Source: JAJKIV01 sp036509075
Lineage (GTDB): Bacteria > Gemmatimonadota > Gemmatimonadetes > Gemmatimonadales > Gemmatimonadaceae
Assembly: GCA_036509075.1 (NCBI GenBank)
Contig: DATCGG010000063.1
Coordinates: 1-31,635 of the forward strand
DNA: 31,635 nt
Direction of reading: 5' to 3'
In this document: one piece after another, positions 25,136 to 31,635 of the stretch
Layout: every line of letters starts with the position of its first letter
Numbering within the stretch: position 1 is the first letter of the stretch
Program-made: the position numbers and the translations under genes
The notes under the pieces: generated by a model
What the model saw: the letters and a program-made list of their open reading frames with translations, nothing else
Database searches by the model: none
Told to the model about the DNA's origin: nothing

Positions 25136-26313
25136 CCGTGCCGCCGGGCGCCACGTCGTCGCCACCGGCGAGTAGCCCCACCAGCACCGCTGACGTGCGC
25201 GACATCGTCGGCGAGGCGATCGCCCACAAGACGCCGGTGCGCATCGTTGGCCGCGGCACGTGGCTGAACGCAGGACGGCCGGTCGAGGCGGTCCGGCAGG
25301 TGTCGCTGGATGGACTCTCCGGCATCGTCGACTACACGCCCGGTGATCTCACGCTCACCGCGCGCGCCGGAACGACGCTCGCCGAGATCGCGCGAGCAAC
25401 CGCCGATCACGGACAGTGGCTCGCGCTCGAGCCCTGGGGCGGCGACGCGGGGTCGTTAGGCGCGACGGCCGCCACGGCGACCGCCGGCCCGATGAGCGGC
25501 GCCCTGGGCACACCACGCGACACCGTCATCGGCATTGAGGTCGTCGCCGGCTCGGGCAAGCTGGTGCGCGGGGGCGGCCGCGTGGTGAAGAACGTCGCCG
25601 GGTTCGACCTCACCCGCCTCATGGTGGGCGCCTGGGGCACACTCGGCATCCTGACGGAAGTCTCGGTCCGACTGCGCGGCCTGCCGGAGCAGGAAGCAAC
25701 CCTGGCACTCCCGGTGCCTAACGCATCGGCGCCGCTCGCCGAGTTCGTGACACGGCTCCGCTCCGCTCCGATATCGCCGCTCGGGCTCGAGATGGTGAGC
25801 GGGAGACTGGCAGCACGACTGGGGCTCGGCCAACAGGCCGTCGTGGTCGCCCGGCTCGCCGGGAACACCGACGCCGTGACCGCGCAGCGGGCAGCACTGG
25901 GCGGGCTCGGCGATGTGCTGGAGGTACCCGACGGCGTGTGGACCGCCATACGAACCGCGGAACCGGCCGAGGCGACTGTCGTCCGCTTCTCGAGCACGGT
26001 CGCGAGATTCCACGAGGTCTGGCTCGCGGCGGATCGACTGGCCACGGCCGGCGACGGTTATGCGCACGCGAGTGTCCTTCGCTCGTCCGCGCGCGTGGTC
26101 TTGGCGCATAACGACGGCGCGCTGCCCGACGGGGTTCTCGAGCTGCTTCGCGGCGCCACTCGTGATACCCGCATCTTCGAGCGACTCCCCGCTCCGCTCT
26201 GGCCGGTTCTGGCGCCGAGTCGCGCGACGGATCGCCTCTCCACTGGCGTGCGTGCAGCCTTCGATCCCCATCACCTGCTCAACCCCGGGATCCTTGGCGA
26301 GGCCCACGCGTGA
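25132..26313 (+). CDS. glcE: Glycolate oxidase subunit GlcE
   Basis: The 393-aa second FAD-binding subunit of glycolate oxidase. After a Pro/Ser-rich N-terminus it shows the FAD-domain path: PVRIVGRGTWLNAGRP, TARAGTTLAEIARATADHGQWLALEP, GGDAGSLGATAATATAGPMSG, VKNVAGFDLTRLMVGAWGTLGILTE. The C-terminus ends with FDPHHLLNPGIL. It lacks the C-terminal metal site of GlcD, as expected for GlcE. ATG 25132 overlaps the glcD stop (ATGA). The 3' end overlaps glcF (GTGA), so the three subunits are made together. Function firm by motif and neighbours. Confidence 0.93.
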   Translation: MTVPPGATSSPPASSPTSTADVRDIVGEAIAHKTPVRIVGRGTWLNAGRPVEAVRQVSLDGLSGIVDYTPGDLTLTARAGTTLAEIARATADHGQWLALEPWGGDAGSLGATAATATAGPMSGALGTPRDTVIGIEVVAGSGKLVRGGGRVVKNVAGFDLTRLMVGAWGTLGILTEVSVRLRGLPEQEATLALPVPNASAPLAEFVTRLRSAPISPLGLEMVSGRLAARLGLGQQAVVVARLAGNTDAVTAQRAALGGLGDVLEVPDGVWTAIRTAEPAEATVVRFSSTVARFHEVWLAADRLATAGDGYAHASVLRSSARVVLAHNDGALPDGVLELLRGATRDTRIFERLPAPLWPVLAPSRATDRLSTGVRAAFDPHHLLNPGILGEAHA

Positions 26314-27659
26314 CGTCGACCACGCTGCCCGGGCGAAGGTCGCTCCCGTGCGCCATTCCCGACACGCCGTTGGCGGCGGCCATTCCGGGAATCGAAACGT
26401 GCGTGCACTGCGGATTCTGTCTGCAGGCGTGTCCGACGTATGTGAATCTCGAGGATGAGAACGACAGTCCACGCGGTCGCATCGTTCTGATGCGAGCGGT
26501 GGTCGAAGGAGAGCTGCCCCTCGACGACGCCAGCGTCCAAACCCACATCGACCGATGCCTCGGCTGCCGCGCATGCGAAACCGCGTGTCCGTCGGGCGTC
26601 CCCTACGGGGAGCTGCTCGAGGCCACTCGGGCGACGCTGCGAGCAGCCCGCCCGACTCCGCTGCTCGGTCGCGTCGTTCTCGGGATCTTCGCGAAATTGG
26701 CGGCGCTTCGCGTGATGCTGTTCGGGTCTCGCATCGTGCGCGCGGTTGGTTTGCCGTCGCTGTTCGCACGCGCTGGTGGGCGACTGGGCTTCGCTTCAGC
26801 GATGCTCGCATCGACCCGCAACGCACTTCGCGAGCATGATTACGACTTCGGCATGCCGGGCTCGCGCGGCGCCGTGGCACTGCTACTTGGATGCGTGATG
26901 GAGGGATTGTTCTCGCGCACGAACCGCGCAACGCGTCGCACGCTTCGCGCGAATGATTACCGGATCCGTGGCGCCCCGGGCCAGGTGTGCTGCGGCGCAT
27001 TGCACGCGCACGCCGGCGACCTCGAGACCGCGCGTTCCCTCGCCAGGACGAACATCGAGGCCTTCGAACGCTCCGGCGCCGATTTCATCGGGGTGAACGC
27101 GGCGGGGTGCGGGGCGATGATGAAGGAGTACCGTCACCTACTGGCCAACGATCCCGAGTGGGCGGAGCGTGCGGAGAAGGTGTCCGCGCGTGTTCGCGAC
27201 GTGAGCGAGCTACTCGCTGCCGCGGGTCCGCGTCCGGGCGGGTCTCTTCCAACGCGCGTGACGTACGACGCGCCGTGTCATCTGCTCCATGCGCAACGCA
27301 TCGCCGGGCCTCCGCTCGCTGTTCTCCGCGCGATACCTGACCTGACGCTCATTCCGCTGACGGACGCCGAGCAATGCTGCGGCGCCGCCGGCATCTACAA
27401 CCTGCTCGAGCCCGCAACCTCGAACGCGGTCCTTGCCCCGAAGCTCCGGCACATCGCGTCGACGGGAGCGGACTGGGTGGCCACCGGGAATCCTGGCTGC
27501 CTCATGCAGATCGGTGCGGGGCTTCGACGTGCGCACGCCCGCGCCCGGGTGATTCATCCAATCGATTTGCTTGACGCATCATACGCGGCCCTCAGCCGCC
27601 AGCCGTCGGACATACCGACCGTCCACGCCGTGGACTCCGCCGTCACAGCTGGTGCCTGA
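26310..27659 (+). CDS. glcF: Glycolate oxidase iron-sulfur subunit GlcF
   Basis: The 449-aa electron-transfer subunit, passing electrons from GlcD/GlcE to the quinone pool. Two 4Fe-4S motifs are near the N-terminus: C31-x2-C34-x2-C37-x3-C41P (CVHCGFCLQACP) and a second CLGCRACETACP. Two cysteine-rich CCG-type domains follow: LLGCVMEG...VCCGALHAHAGD and YDAPCHLLHAQR...QCCGAAGIYNLL, with a GNPGCLMQIG block. Start GTG 26310 overlaps glcE. The stop TGA is the first part of a heptamer-repeat array. A soluble peripheral protein bound to the inner membrane is expected. Confidence 0.95.
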   Translation: MTSTTLPGRRSLPCAIPDTPLAAAIPGIETCVHCGFCLQACPTYVNLEDENDSPRGRIVLMRAVVEGELPLDDASVQTHIDRCLGCRACETACPSGVPYGELLEATRATLRAARPTPLLGRVVLGIFAKLAALRVMLFGSRIVRAVGLPSLFARAGGRLGFASAMLASTRNALREHDYDFGMPGSRGAVALLLGCVMEGLFSRTNRATRRTLRANDYRIRGAPGQVCCGALHAHAGDLETARSLARTNIEAFERSGADFIGVNAAGCGAMMKEYRHLLANDPEWAERAEKVSARVRDVSELLAAAGPRPGGSLPTRVTYDAPCHLLHAQRIAGPPLAVLRAIPDLTLIPLTDAEQCCGAAGIYNLLEPATSNAVLAPKLRHIASTGADWVATGNPGCLMQIGAGLRRAHARARVIHPIDLLDASYAALSRQPSDIPTVHAVDSAVTAGA

Positions 27660-27690
27660 TGGCTGATGGCAGATAGCTGATGGCTGTATA
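27656..27690. repeat. Imperfect tandem heptamer repeat after glcF
   Basis: Five 7-base units in phase: CTGATGG, CTGATGG, CAGATAG, CTGATGG and CTGTATA. The array begins at the glcF stop codon and ends 8 bases before the ATG of the HAD-like gene. No hairpin forms. It lies between two co-directional genes, and the TATA-rich end may serve as a -10 for the HAD gene. Confidence 0.8.
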
Positions 27691-27698
27691 CTTCCCCC

Positions 27699-28388
27699 AT
27701 GATCGACGCCGTACTCTTCGAATTCGAAGGTGTCATTGCTGACACGAGCGCCACGCGACGCAGGACGTTGCTCGAGACCCTTCGGGAAGACGGCGTAGCG
27801 CTGAGCGAGTCGGAATACATCGAGCATTGTGCGGGGATGCCCGTCCGCGCATCCGTTCGAGCGGCTCTGGCGCTCCGGGGTTTTGTGGGGGACGAGACGT
27901 TGGTCGAGCTCGTGGCCACGCGTACGGAGCGCCGATTCGGTGAGCTGGTCGGTACAGGGTTATCGCTCGTCGACGGCGCGGCGGAGCTGATCGCCTCACT
28001 GCAAGGGCAGACGCGACTCGGCATCGTGTCGCGAGCCTTACGGGCAGAGATTGACGCGACGCTCGCGCTCGCGCAGCTCGAGCACGCGTTCGAGTTCATC
28101 ATCGCCGGCGACGACGCCTTCCAACCGAAGCCGTCGCCGGCACCGTACGTCGCCGCGGTGGACCGCCTGGCGCGGCGACGCAGCGTGAATACCAAGCACG
28201 TCGTCGCGCTCGAAGACGGCGCCGCCGGAATTCGCTCGGCGAAGGCTGCTGGCCTGCGCTGCGCAGTGGTCGGTGCGCTGCCGGTTCATGTCGCCGTGAA
28301 TGCAGATGCGCTCATGACATCGCTGATCGGGCAGCGCGCGGCCACGATCGACGCGTTGACGCGCGGTGAGCACGGGGCCGAGCGATGA
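27699..28388 (+). CDS. HAD-superfamily protein (beta-phosphoglucomutase-like) with altered motif I
   Basis: A 229-aa haloacid-dehalogenase-fold protein of the beta-phosphoglucomutase/phosphatase subfamily. Motif II Ser is in GIVSRAL, motif III Lys is in the FQPKPSPAPY block, and motif IV is LEDGAAGI. A helical cap of about 60 residues follows motif I. But motif I reads FEFEGVIAD: the nucleophile Asp (residue 8) and general acid/base Asp (residue 10) are both Glu. The DNA codons (GAA, GAA) are unambiguous. Classical phosphoryl-transfer activity is therefore doubtful; it may be a non-catalytic binder or use a different chemistry. The stop overlaps the ygfZ start (ATGA), so it is coupled to ygfZ. 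The repeat upstream suggests its own promoter. Confidence 0.88.
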   Translation: MIDAVLFEFEGVIADTSATRRRTLLETLREDGVALSESEYIEHCAGMPVRASVRAALALRGFVGDETLVELVATRTERRFGELVGTGLSLVDGAAELIASLQGQTRLGIVSRALRAEIDATLALAQLEHAFEFIIAGDDAFQPKPSPAPYVAAVDRLARRRSVNTKHVVALEDGAAGIRSAKAAGLRCAVVGALPVHVAVNADALMTSLIGQRAATIDALTRGEHGAER

Positions 28389-29461
28389 CGTCATCCCTGG
28401 CAATCTCGGAAGCCGCAGAGGTAGCCGACATCGCGGGCCGTTCGGTTGCGCTGCGCTACACCAGCATCGAGACCGAGTACGCAGCACTGCATCGCAGCGC
28501 CATGCTGGTCGATCGAACGCATCGAACACGCATGACCTTCGAGGGCGACCCTCGTGTAGAAACGTTGACTGGCCTCGTCACGAACGACATCGGCGCGCTG
28601 ACCGCAGGGTCTGGTCTCTACGCCGCAGCGCTCACCCCACGCGGGAAGATCATCGCGGACGTGCGCGTATTCGCTCGCGAGTCCGATCTCCTCATTGACG
28701 TCCCGGTGCGTGCGGCGGCCGGTTGGGTGGCGATGGTTCGCAAGTACGTGAATCCACGAGCCACTCGTTATGCGGATCACAGCGAAACGCTGGCGGACCT
28801 CGGCGTCTTCGGAGTCCGAGCGCGCGGCATCGTCGGTGCTATGGTGGGCGTGAGCGCGGAAGCGCTCGCCACGCTCGCGCCATACTCGCACGTCGCCGGC
28901 ACCGTGGACGGCAATAGAGTCGTCGTGGCGCGCGTACCGGATATCGGCATCGAAGGCTACGAGGTGATCGTGCCCGCCGAGTCTCGCCCTCAACTGTGGC
29001 GGCGTGCGCTGGAGCTTGGTGCTGTCCCGGCGGGACTCGACACGTGGGAGATCGCGCGGATCGAAGCCGGGCGTCCGGAGTGGGGAATCGACATCGACGA
29101 GACGACGATCCCGCAGGAAGCGAACCTCGATGCAATGCACGCCATCTCCTACACGAAGGGGTGCTACACGGGCCAGGAGACGGTCGCCCGCGTTCATTTT
29201 CGCGGGCACGTGAACCGCCATCTGCGCGGCCTGACCTATCCGGGAGTCGAGCCCCTTCCGCGCAACGCTCAGCTCTTCGCCGACGGCGACAAACCAGTTG
29301 GCGATGTGCGAAGCACCGCGGTATCCCCTCGCCTTGGCGGCGTGGCGATCGCCATGGTGCGCCGCGAGATCACGCCGGGCACCGTGGTGCGTGCGCGGTG
29401 GGAGGGCGGCGAGTCCTCCGCAGTCGTGCTCGAGCTTCCCTTCCCCGTGGACGCGTCATGA
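28385..29461 (+). CDS. ygfZ: Folate-binding protein YgfZ/IbA57 family
   Basis: A 358-aa GcvT-like folate-binding protein that helps assembly and repair of certain 4Fe-4S proteins in the cytoplasm, using tetrahydrofolate. The signature K-G-C-Y-x-G-Q-E is present (YTKGCYTGQETVARVHFRGH near residue 258). An N-terminal GcvT-type fold (LVDRTHRTRMTFEGDPRVETLTGLVTNDI) precedes it and a C-terminal beta-barrel (EITPGTVVRARW) follows. The start ATG 28385 overlaps the HAD stop. GlcF and the molybdopterin enzyme downstream carry 4Fe-4S clusters, and they fit a client role (inference). It ends 26 bases before a bidirectional terminator. Confidence 0.94.
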   Translation: MTSSLAISEAAEVADIAGRSVALRYTSIETEYAALHRSAMLVDRTHRTRMTFEGDPRVETLTGLVTNDIGALTAGSGLYAAALTPRGKIIADVRVFARESDLLIDVPVRAAAGWVAMVRKYVNPRATRYADHSETLADLGVFGVRARGIVGAMVGVSAEALATLAPYSHVAGTVDGNRVVVARVPDIGIEGYEVIVPAESRPQLWRRALELGAVPAGLDTWEIARIEAGRPEWGIDIDETTIPQEANLDAMHAISYTKGCYTGQETVARVHFRGHVNRHLRGLTYPGVEPLPRNAQLFADGDKPVGDVRSTAVSPRLGGVAIAMVRREITPGTVVRARWEGGESSAVVLELPFPVDAS

Positions 29462-29487
29462 CAGCGGCCGAGCCGCGATGATGTGAA

Positions 29488-29515
29488 AAGGGCGCGACCG
29501 CCAGGTCGCGCCCTT
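29488..29515. terminator. Bidirectional terminator between ygfZ and the small lipoprotein gene
   Basis: A 12-bp perfect stem (AAGGGCGCGACC at 29488-29499 and GGTCGCGCCCTT at 29504-29515) has a 4-base loop, GCCA. On the minus strand it is followed by TTTT, giving a good terminator for the lipoprotein gene. On the plus strand the T-run is short (TT). It sits between the two convergent genes. Confidence 0.88.
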
Positions 29516-29539
29516 CGTGCATTCTGACAGCGGCAGGAG

Positions 29540-29746
29540 TTACGGCTTCTTGGCGGTCGTGTCCTTCTTCGCCGTGTCCATCTTCATCGCACTGTCCATC
29601 TTCATGGCAGTGTCCTTCTTCGCCGAATCCATGGCCGGCGCAGGAGCCATAGCCGGGGCAGCAGCGGTATCAGTCGCCGGAGTCTCTTCCTTCGTCTTGC
29701 ATGCGGCGAGTGCCAGCACGGCGGCGACAAGGGCCAGGCGCTTCAT
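29540..29746 (-). CDS. Small low-complexity lipoprotein
   Basis: A 68-aa lipoprotein: basic start, Ala/Leu/Val core and lipobox LAAC (Cys16). The mature part is very low in complexity, with Ala, Lys, Asp, Met, Thr and Pro only, and imperfect repeats around MDSAMKMDTAKKDT. A good AAGGAG ribosome-binding site lies 7 bases before the ATG at 29746, and a terminator follows the stop, so it is a real one-gene unit. I recognise no family; Met/Lys/Asp-rich tails of this kind suggest a disordered envelope protein, perhaps ion-binding (guess). Confidence 0.78.
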   Translation of the reverse strand: MKRLALVAAVLALAACKTKEETPATDTAAAPAMAPAPAMDSAKKDTAMKMDSAMKMDTAKKDTTAKKP

Positions 29747-30120
29747 CTACATTCTCCTTGATGGGGGATGATCAAGTTTGCCATGGTCCGCGCACGCGGT
29801 ACCAGGATCGGGGGCGGAATCTACGGTTTCGATCGCTAGTGTCAAGACCGGGAATGTTCTCCAAGTGCAAGGACAGCAATGTCTTTCCTCCGACGCTCCG
29901 CCGCGATGCAAGGTTCGTCCCGCTGGTGACGAACCGGCGCGACTTTCGCTCGCGCAAAGGCGCGCGCATGGTTCGCCGGCGCACCCTCGATGCTCCAGAT
30001 GTAAGTCCATAACGTCGAAGGTATTAGGAGTGGCTCCGCCCGCCGTGGCTCTCTGCCTGCCAGCGCGGTACCTTTTCGATCGACGTCGATCGCCCGCTTG
30101 TTCCCCCGAACGTCCCGGCC
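29747..30120. other. 374-base non-coding region with competing hairpins
   Basis: No convincing gene is here: the frames that are open have no recognisable content. It must contain the promoter of the small lipoprotein (leftwards) and the leader of the molybdopterin oxidoreductase (rightwards), but I cannot pick out clear -35/-10 boxes. GGTTCGTC (29912-29919) and GACGAACC (29928-29935) form a perfect 8-bp stem. GGTTCG at 29970-29975 could pair with the same CGAACC instead. A smaller GGAG/CTCC hairpin is at about 30028-30038. Confidence 0.5.
29754..29759 (-). promoter_or_regulatory. Ribosome-binding site of the small lipoprotein gene
   Basis: AAGGAG on the minus strand, 7 bases before the ATG at 29746. 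It supports the start and the reality of this very short low-complexity gene. Confidence 0.75.
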
Positions 30121-31635
30121 GTGAGCGCTGTGACACTCGCTGAGAGCGATACCCGCGTCGTGCGTGGTGCCTGCCCGCACGATTGCCCGGACGCGTGTTC
30201 GACGCTCGTCACCGTCGAACGCGGACGCGCGACGCGGATCGCGGGCGACCCGGACCATCCGTTCACCAACGGGTTTCTCTGTGCGAAGGTCAACCGGTAC
30301 CTGGAGCGCACGTACCACCGGGATCGGCTGCTCCACCCGCTTCGCCGCGTGGGCAGAAAGGGGACCGGATCGTTCGTTAGGGTCTCCTGGGACGAGGCGA
30401 TCGACGAGATCGCTGAGCGATTGCGTAAGATCGCGGGTTCGTCGGATGGTCCGCAGGCGATCCTGCCCTATTCGTACGCGGGAACGATGGGCCTCGTCCA
30501 GGGCGCGTCGATGGACCGGCGGTTTTTTCATCTGCTCGGCGCGTCGAAGCTCGATCGGACCATCTGTTCCATGCCCGGAACCGTCGGAATGCGGATGACG
30601 GTCGGCGCGAACATCGGCGCCGATGGCGAAGGGTTGCCACACAGCGACCTCGTTCTGCTCTGGGGCACGAACACCCTCACGGCCAACCCACATTTGTGGC
30701 CGTTTGTGCTCGAGGCGCGGAAGAACGGTGCGCGGATCATTGGCATCGACCCGATCCGCACGCGCACGATGGAGCAGTGTGACGAGTGGCTGGCGATCCG
30801 GCCCGGCACCGACGCGGCGCTCGCGCTCGCGATGATGCACGTCCTCTTCGACGAGGGACTCGAGGATCGCGACTACCTCGAGCGCTACACGTTAGGCGCG
30901 GACCAGCTCCGCGAGCGCGTCCGCGAGTACCCACCTGAGCGCGTTGCCCCGATCACGGGCCTGCCGGCCGAACGCATTCGCGAGCTTGGCCGCGAGTTCG
31001 GCCGCGCGCGCGCGGCGTTCATCAGGGTGAACTATGGCCTGCAGCGCCACTTCGGTGGCGGGATGGCCGTTCGGACAATCGCGTGCCTGCCGGCCGTCAG
31101 CGGACATTGGCGCAGGGCGGGCGGTGGCATCCAGCTCTCGACGAGCGGCACCTTTCAGTACAACAACGCCGCCCTGCAGCGACTCGACCTCTCACCGCCG
31201 GCTCGGACCATCAACATGATCCGGCTCGGCGATGCGCTCGGGAATTCCGATGCGGGCGTCGGTGGACCGCCGGTGCGCGCACTCGTCGTCTACAACAGCA
31301 ACCCGGCGGCGGTTGCGCCGGACAGGAATGCCGTCATTCGCGGGTTGGTGCGCGAGGATCTCTTCACCGTGGTCCTCGAGCATTTCCAGACCGACACCGC
31401 GGACTACGCCGATATCGTGCTGCCCGCCACGACACAGCTGGAGCACTGGGACCTGCACTACTCGTACGGCCATCTGTACGCGACGCTCAATCAACCGGCG
31501 ATCGAGCCACTCGGTGAGGCCAAGCCGAACACGGAGATCTTTCGTCTGATCGCGCGTCGGATGGGGCTGATGCATCCAGTGCTCGCGGACGACGACCTAA
31601 CCATCATCAAGCAGGCGCTCGACAGCTCGCATGAG
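30121..31635 (+). CDS. Molybdopterin oxidoreductase with N-terminal 4Fe-4S domain (partial, 3' cut by window)
   Basis: The start of a DMSO-reductase-family molybdenum (or tungsten) bis-MGD enzyme; 505 codons are open to the window end with no stop. The Molybdop_Fe4S4 domain is at about 12-68: C18-x3-C22-x3-C26-x27-C54, with GFLCAKVNRY after it. The Mo-pterin domains follow, with SYAGTMGLVQGASM, 'GTNTLTANPHLWP' and VYNSNPAAVAP typical of cofactor-binding loops, and DIVLPATTQLEHWDLHYSYG, the usual region near the end of the catalytic domain. No Tat or Sec signal is visible, so it is probably cytoplasmic. The Mo-ligand residue cannot be assigned safely. GTG 30121 is the first start in the open frame; GTG 30130 or 30160 is possible. 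Substrate unknown: an assimilatory or anaerobic-type oxidoreductase is likely. Confidence 0.92.
   Translation, partial: MSAVTLAESDTRVVRGACPHDCPDACSTLVTVERGRATRIAGDPDHPFTNGFLCAKVNRYLERTYHRDRLLHPLRRVGRKGTGSFVRVSWDEAIDEIAERLRKIAGSSDGPQAILPYSYAGTMGLVQGASMDRRFFHLLGASKLDRTICSMPGTVGMRMTVGANIGADGEGLPHSDLVLLWGTNTLTANPHLWPFVLEARKNGARIIGIDPIRTRTMEQCDEWLAIRPGTDAALALAMMHVLFDEGLEDRDYLERYTLGADQLRERVREYPPERVAPITGLPAERIRELGREFGRARAAFIRVNYGLQRHFGGGMAVRTIACLPAVSGHWRRAGGGIQLSTSGTFQYNNAALQRLDLSPPARTINMIRLGDALGNSDAGVGGPPVRALVVYNSNPAAVAPDRNAVIRGLVREDLFTVVLEHFQTDTADYADIVLPATTQLEHWDLHYSYGHLYATLNQPAIEPLGEAKPNTEIFRLIARRMGLMHPVLADDDLTIIKQALDSSHE

Noticed and set aside
25456..27000. 514-codon frame opposite glcE/glcF
   Set aside because: Antisense shadow without motifs; glcE and glcF are certain.
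29842..30840. 332-codon frame opposite the start of the molybdopterin enzyme
   Set aside because: No motif, Arg/His-rich; the plus strand carries the 4Fe-4S and cofactor motifs.

Overview
The window is a stretch of chromosome from a high-GC, Gram-negative-type (two-membrane) bacterium. It encodes an Omp85/TamB envelope-assembly pair, lipobox lipoproteins and many signalling proteins. The mix of genes, the codon use and the repeats fit Gemmatimonadota best. That placement is an inference from recall, not a search. The gene content is mostly chromosomal housekeeping and envelope functions. I see no phage, transposase, integrase, CRISPR, rRNA or tRNA.

Left part (1-13745, all minus strand). Seven genes read leftwards with gaps or overlaps of 1-47 bases, so probably one operon. 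In order of transcription they are: a receiver-GGDEF protein, a 71-aa single-pass membrane protein, a BamA/TamA-type Omp85 barrel, a 1520-aa TamB, a lipid (diacylglycerol-type) kinase, a large GAF/PAS hybrid histidine kinase, and an NtrC-like regulator whose sigma-54 contact loop is missing. Envelope and lipid handling is here joined to a phosphorelay and a (possibly degenerate) nucleotide-signalling protein. This is the most system-like locus of the window.

Middle (13770-22984). A peptide-type ABC binding lipoprotein, a single permease and a MazG-like protein read rightwards and are not accompanied by the rest of a transporter. A small lipoprotein and a YumC-type ferredoxin-NADP reductase read leftwards. 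Divergent from the reductase are a PduO-type cobalamin adenosyltransferase and aroB. After a heptamer-repeat region come a 59-aa membrane protein with a clear terminator, then an insulated RpoD-like sigma factor gene with a strong promoter and a strong terminator. A receiver-only response regulator and a second lipid kinase follow.

Right part (23043-31635). A Lon-N-domain protein is translationally coupled to glcD-glcE-glcF (glycolate oxidase). Behind a second heptamer repeat lie a HAD-like protein with both motif I aspartates changed to glutamate, and ygfZ. A convergent small lipoprotein shares a bidirectional terminator with ygfZ. After a 374-base non-coding stretch, a molybdopterin/4Fe-4S oxidoreductase begins and runs off the window.

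Scattered throughout, in coding and non-coding frames and on both strands, is the heptamer GTTAGGC. It often forces rare TTA, CTA or AGG codons.
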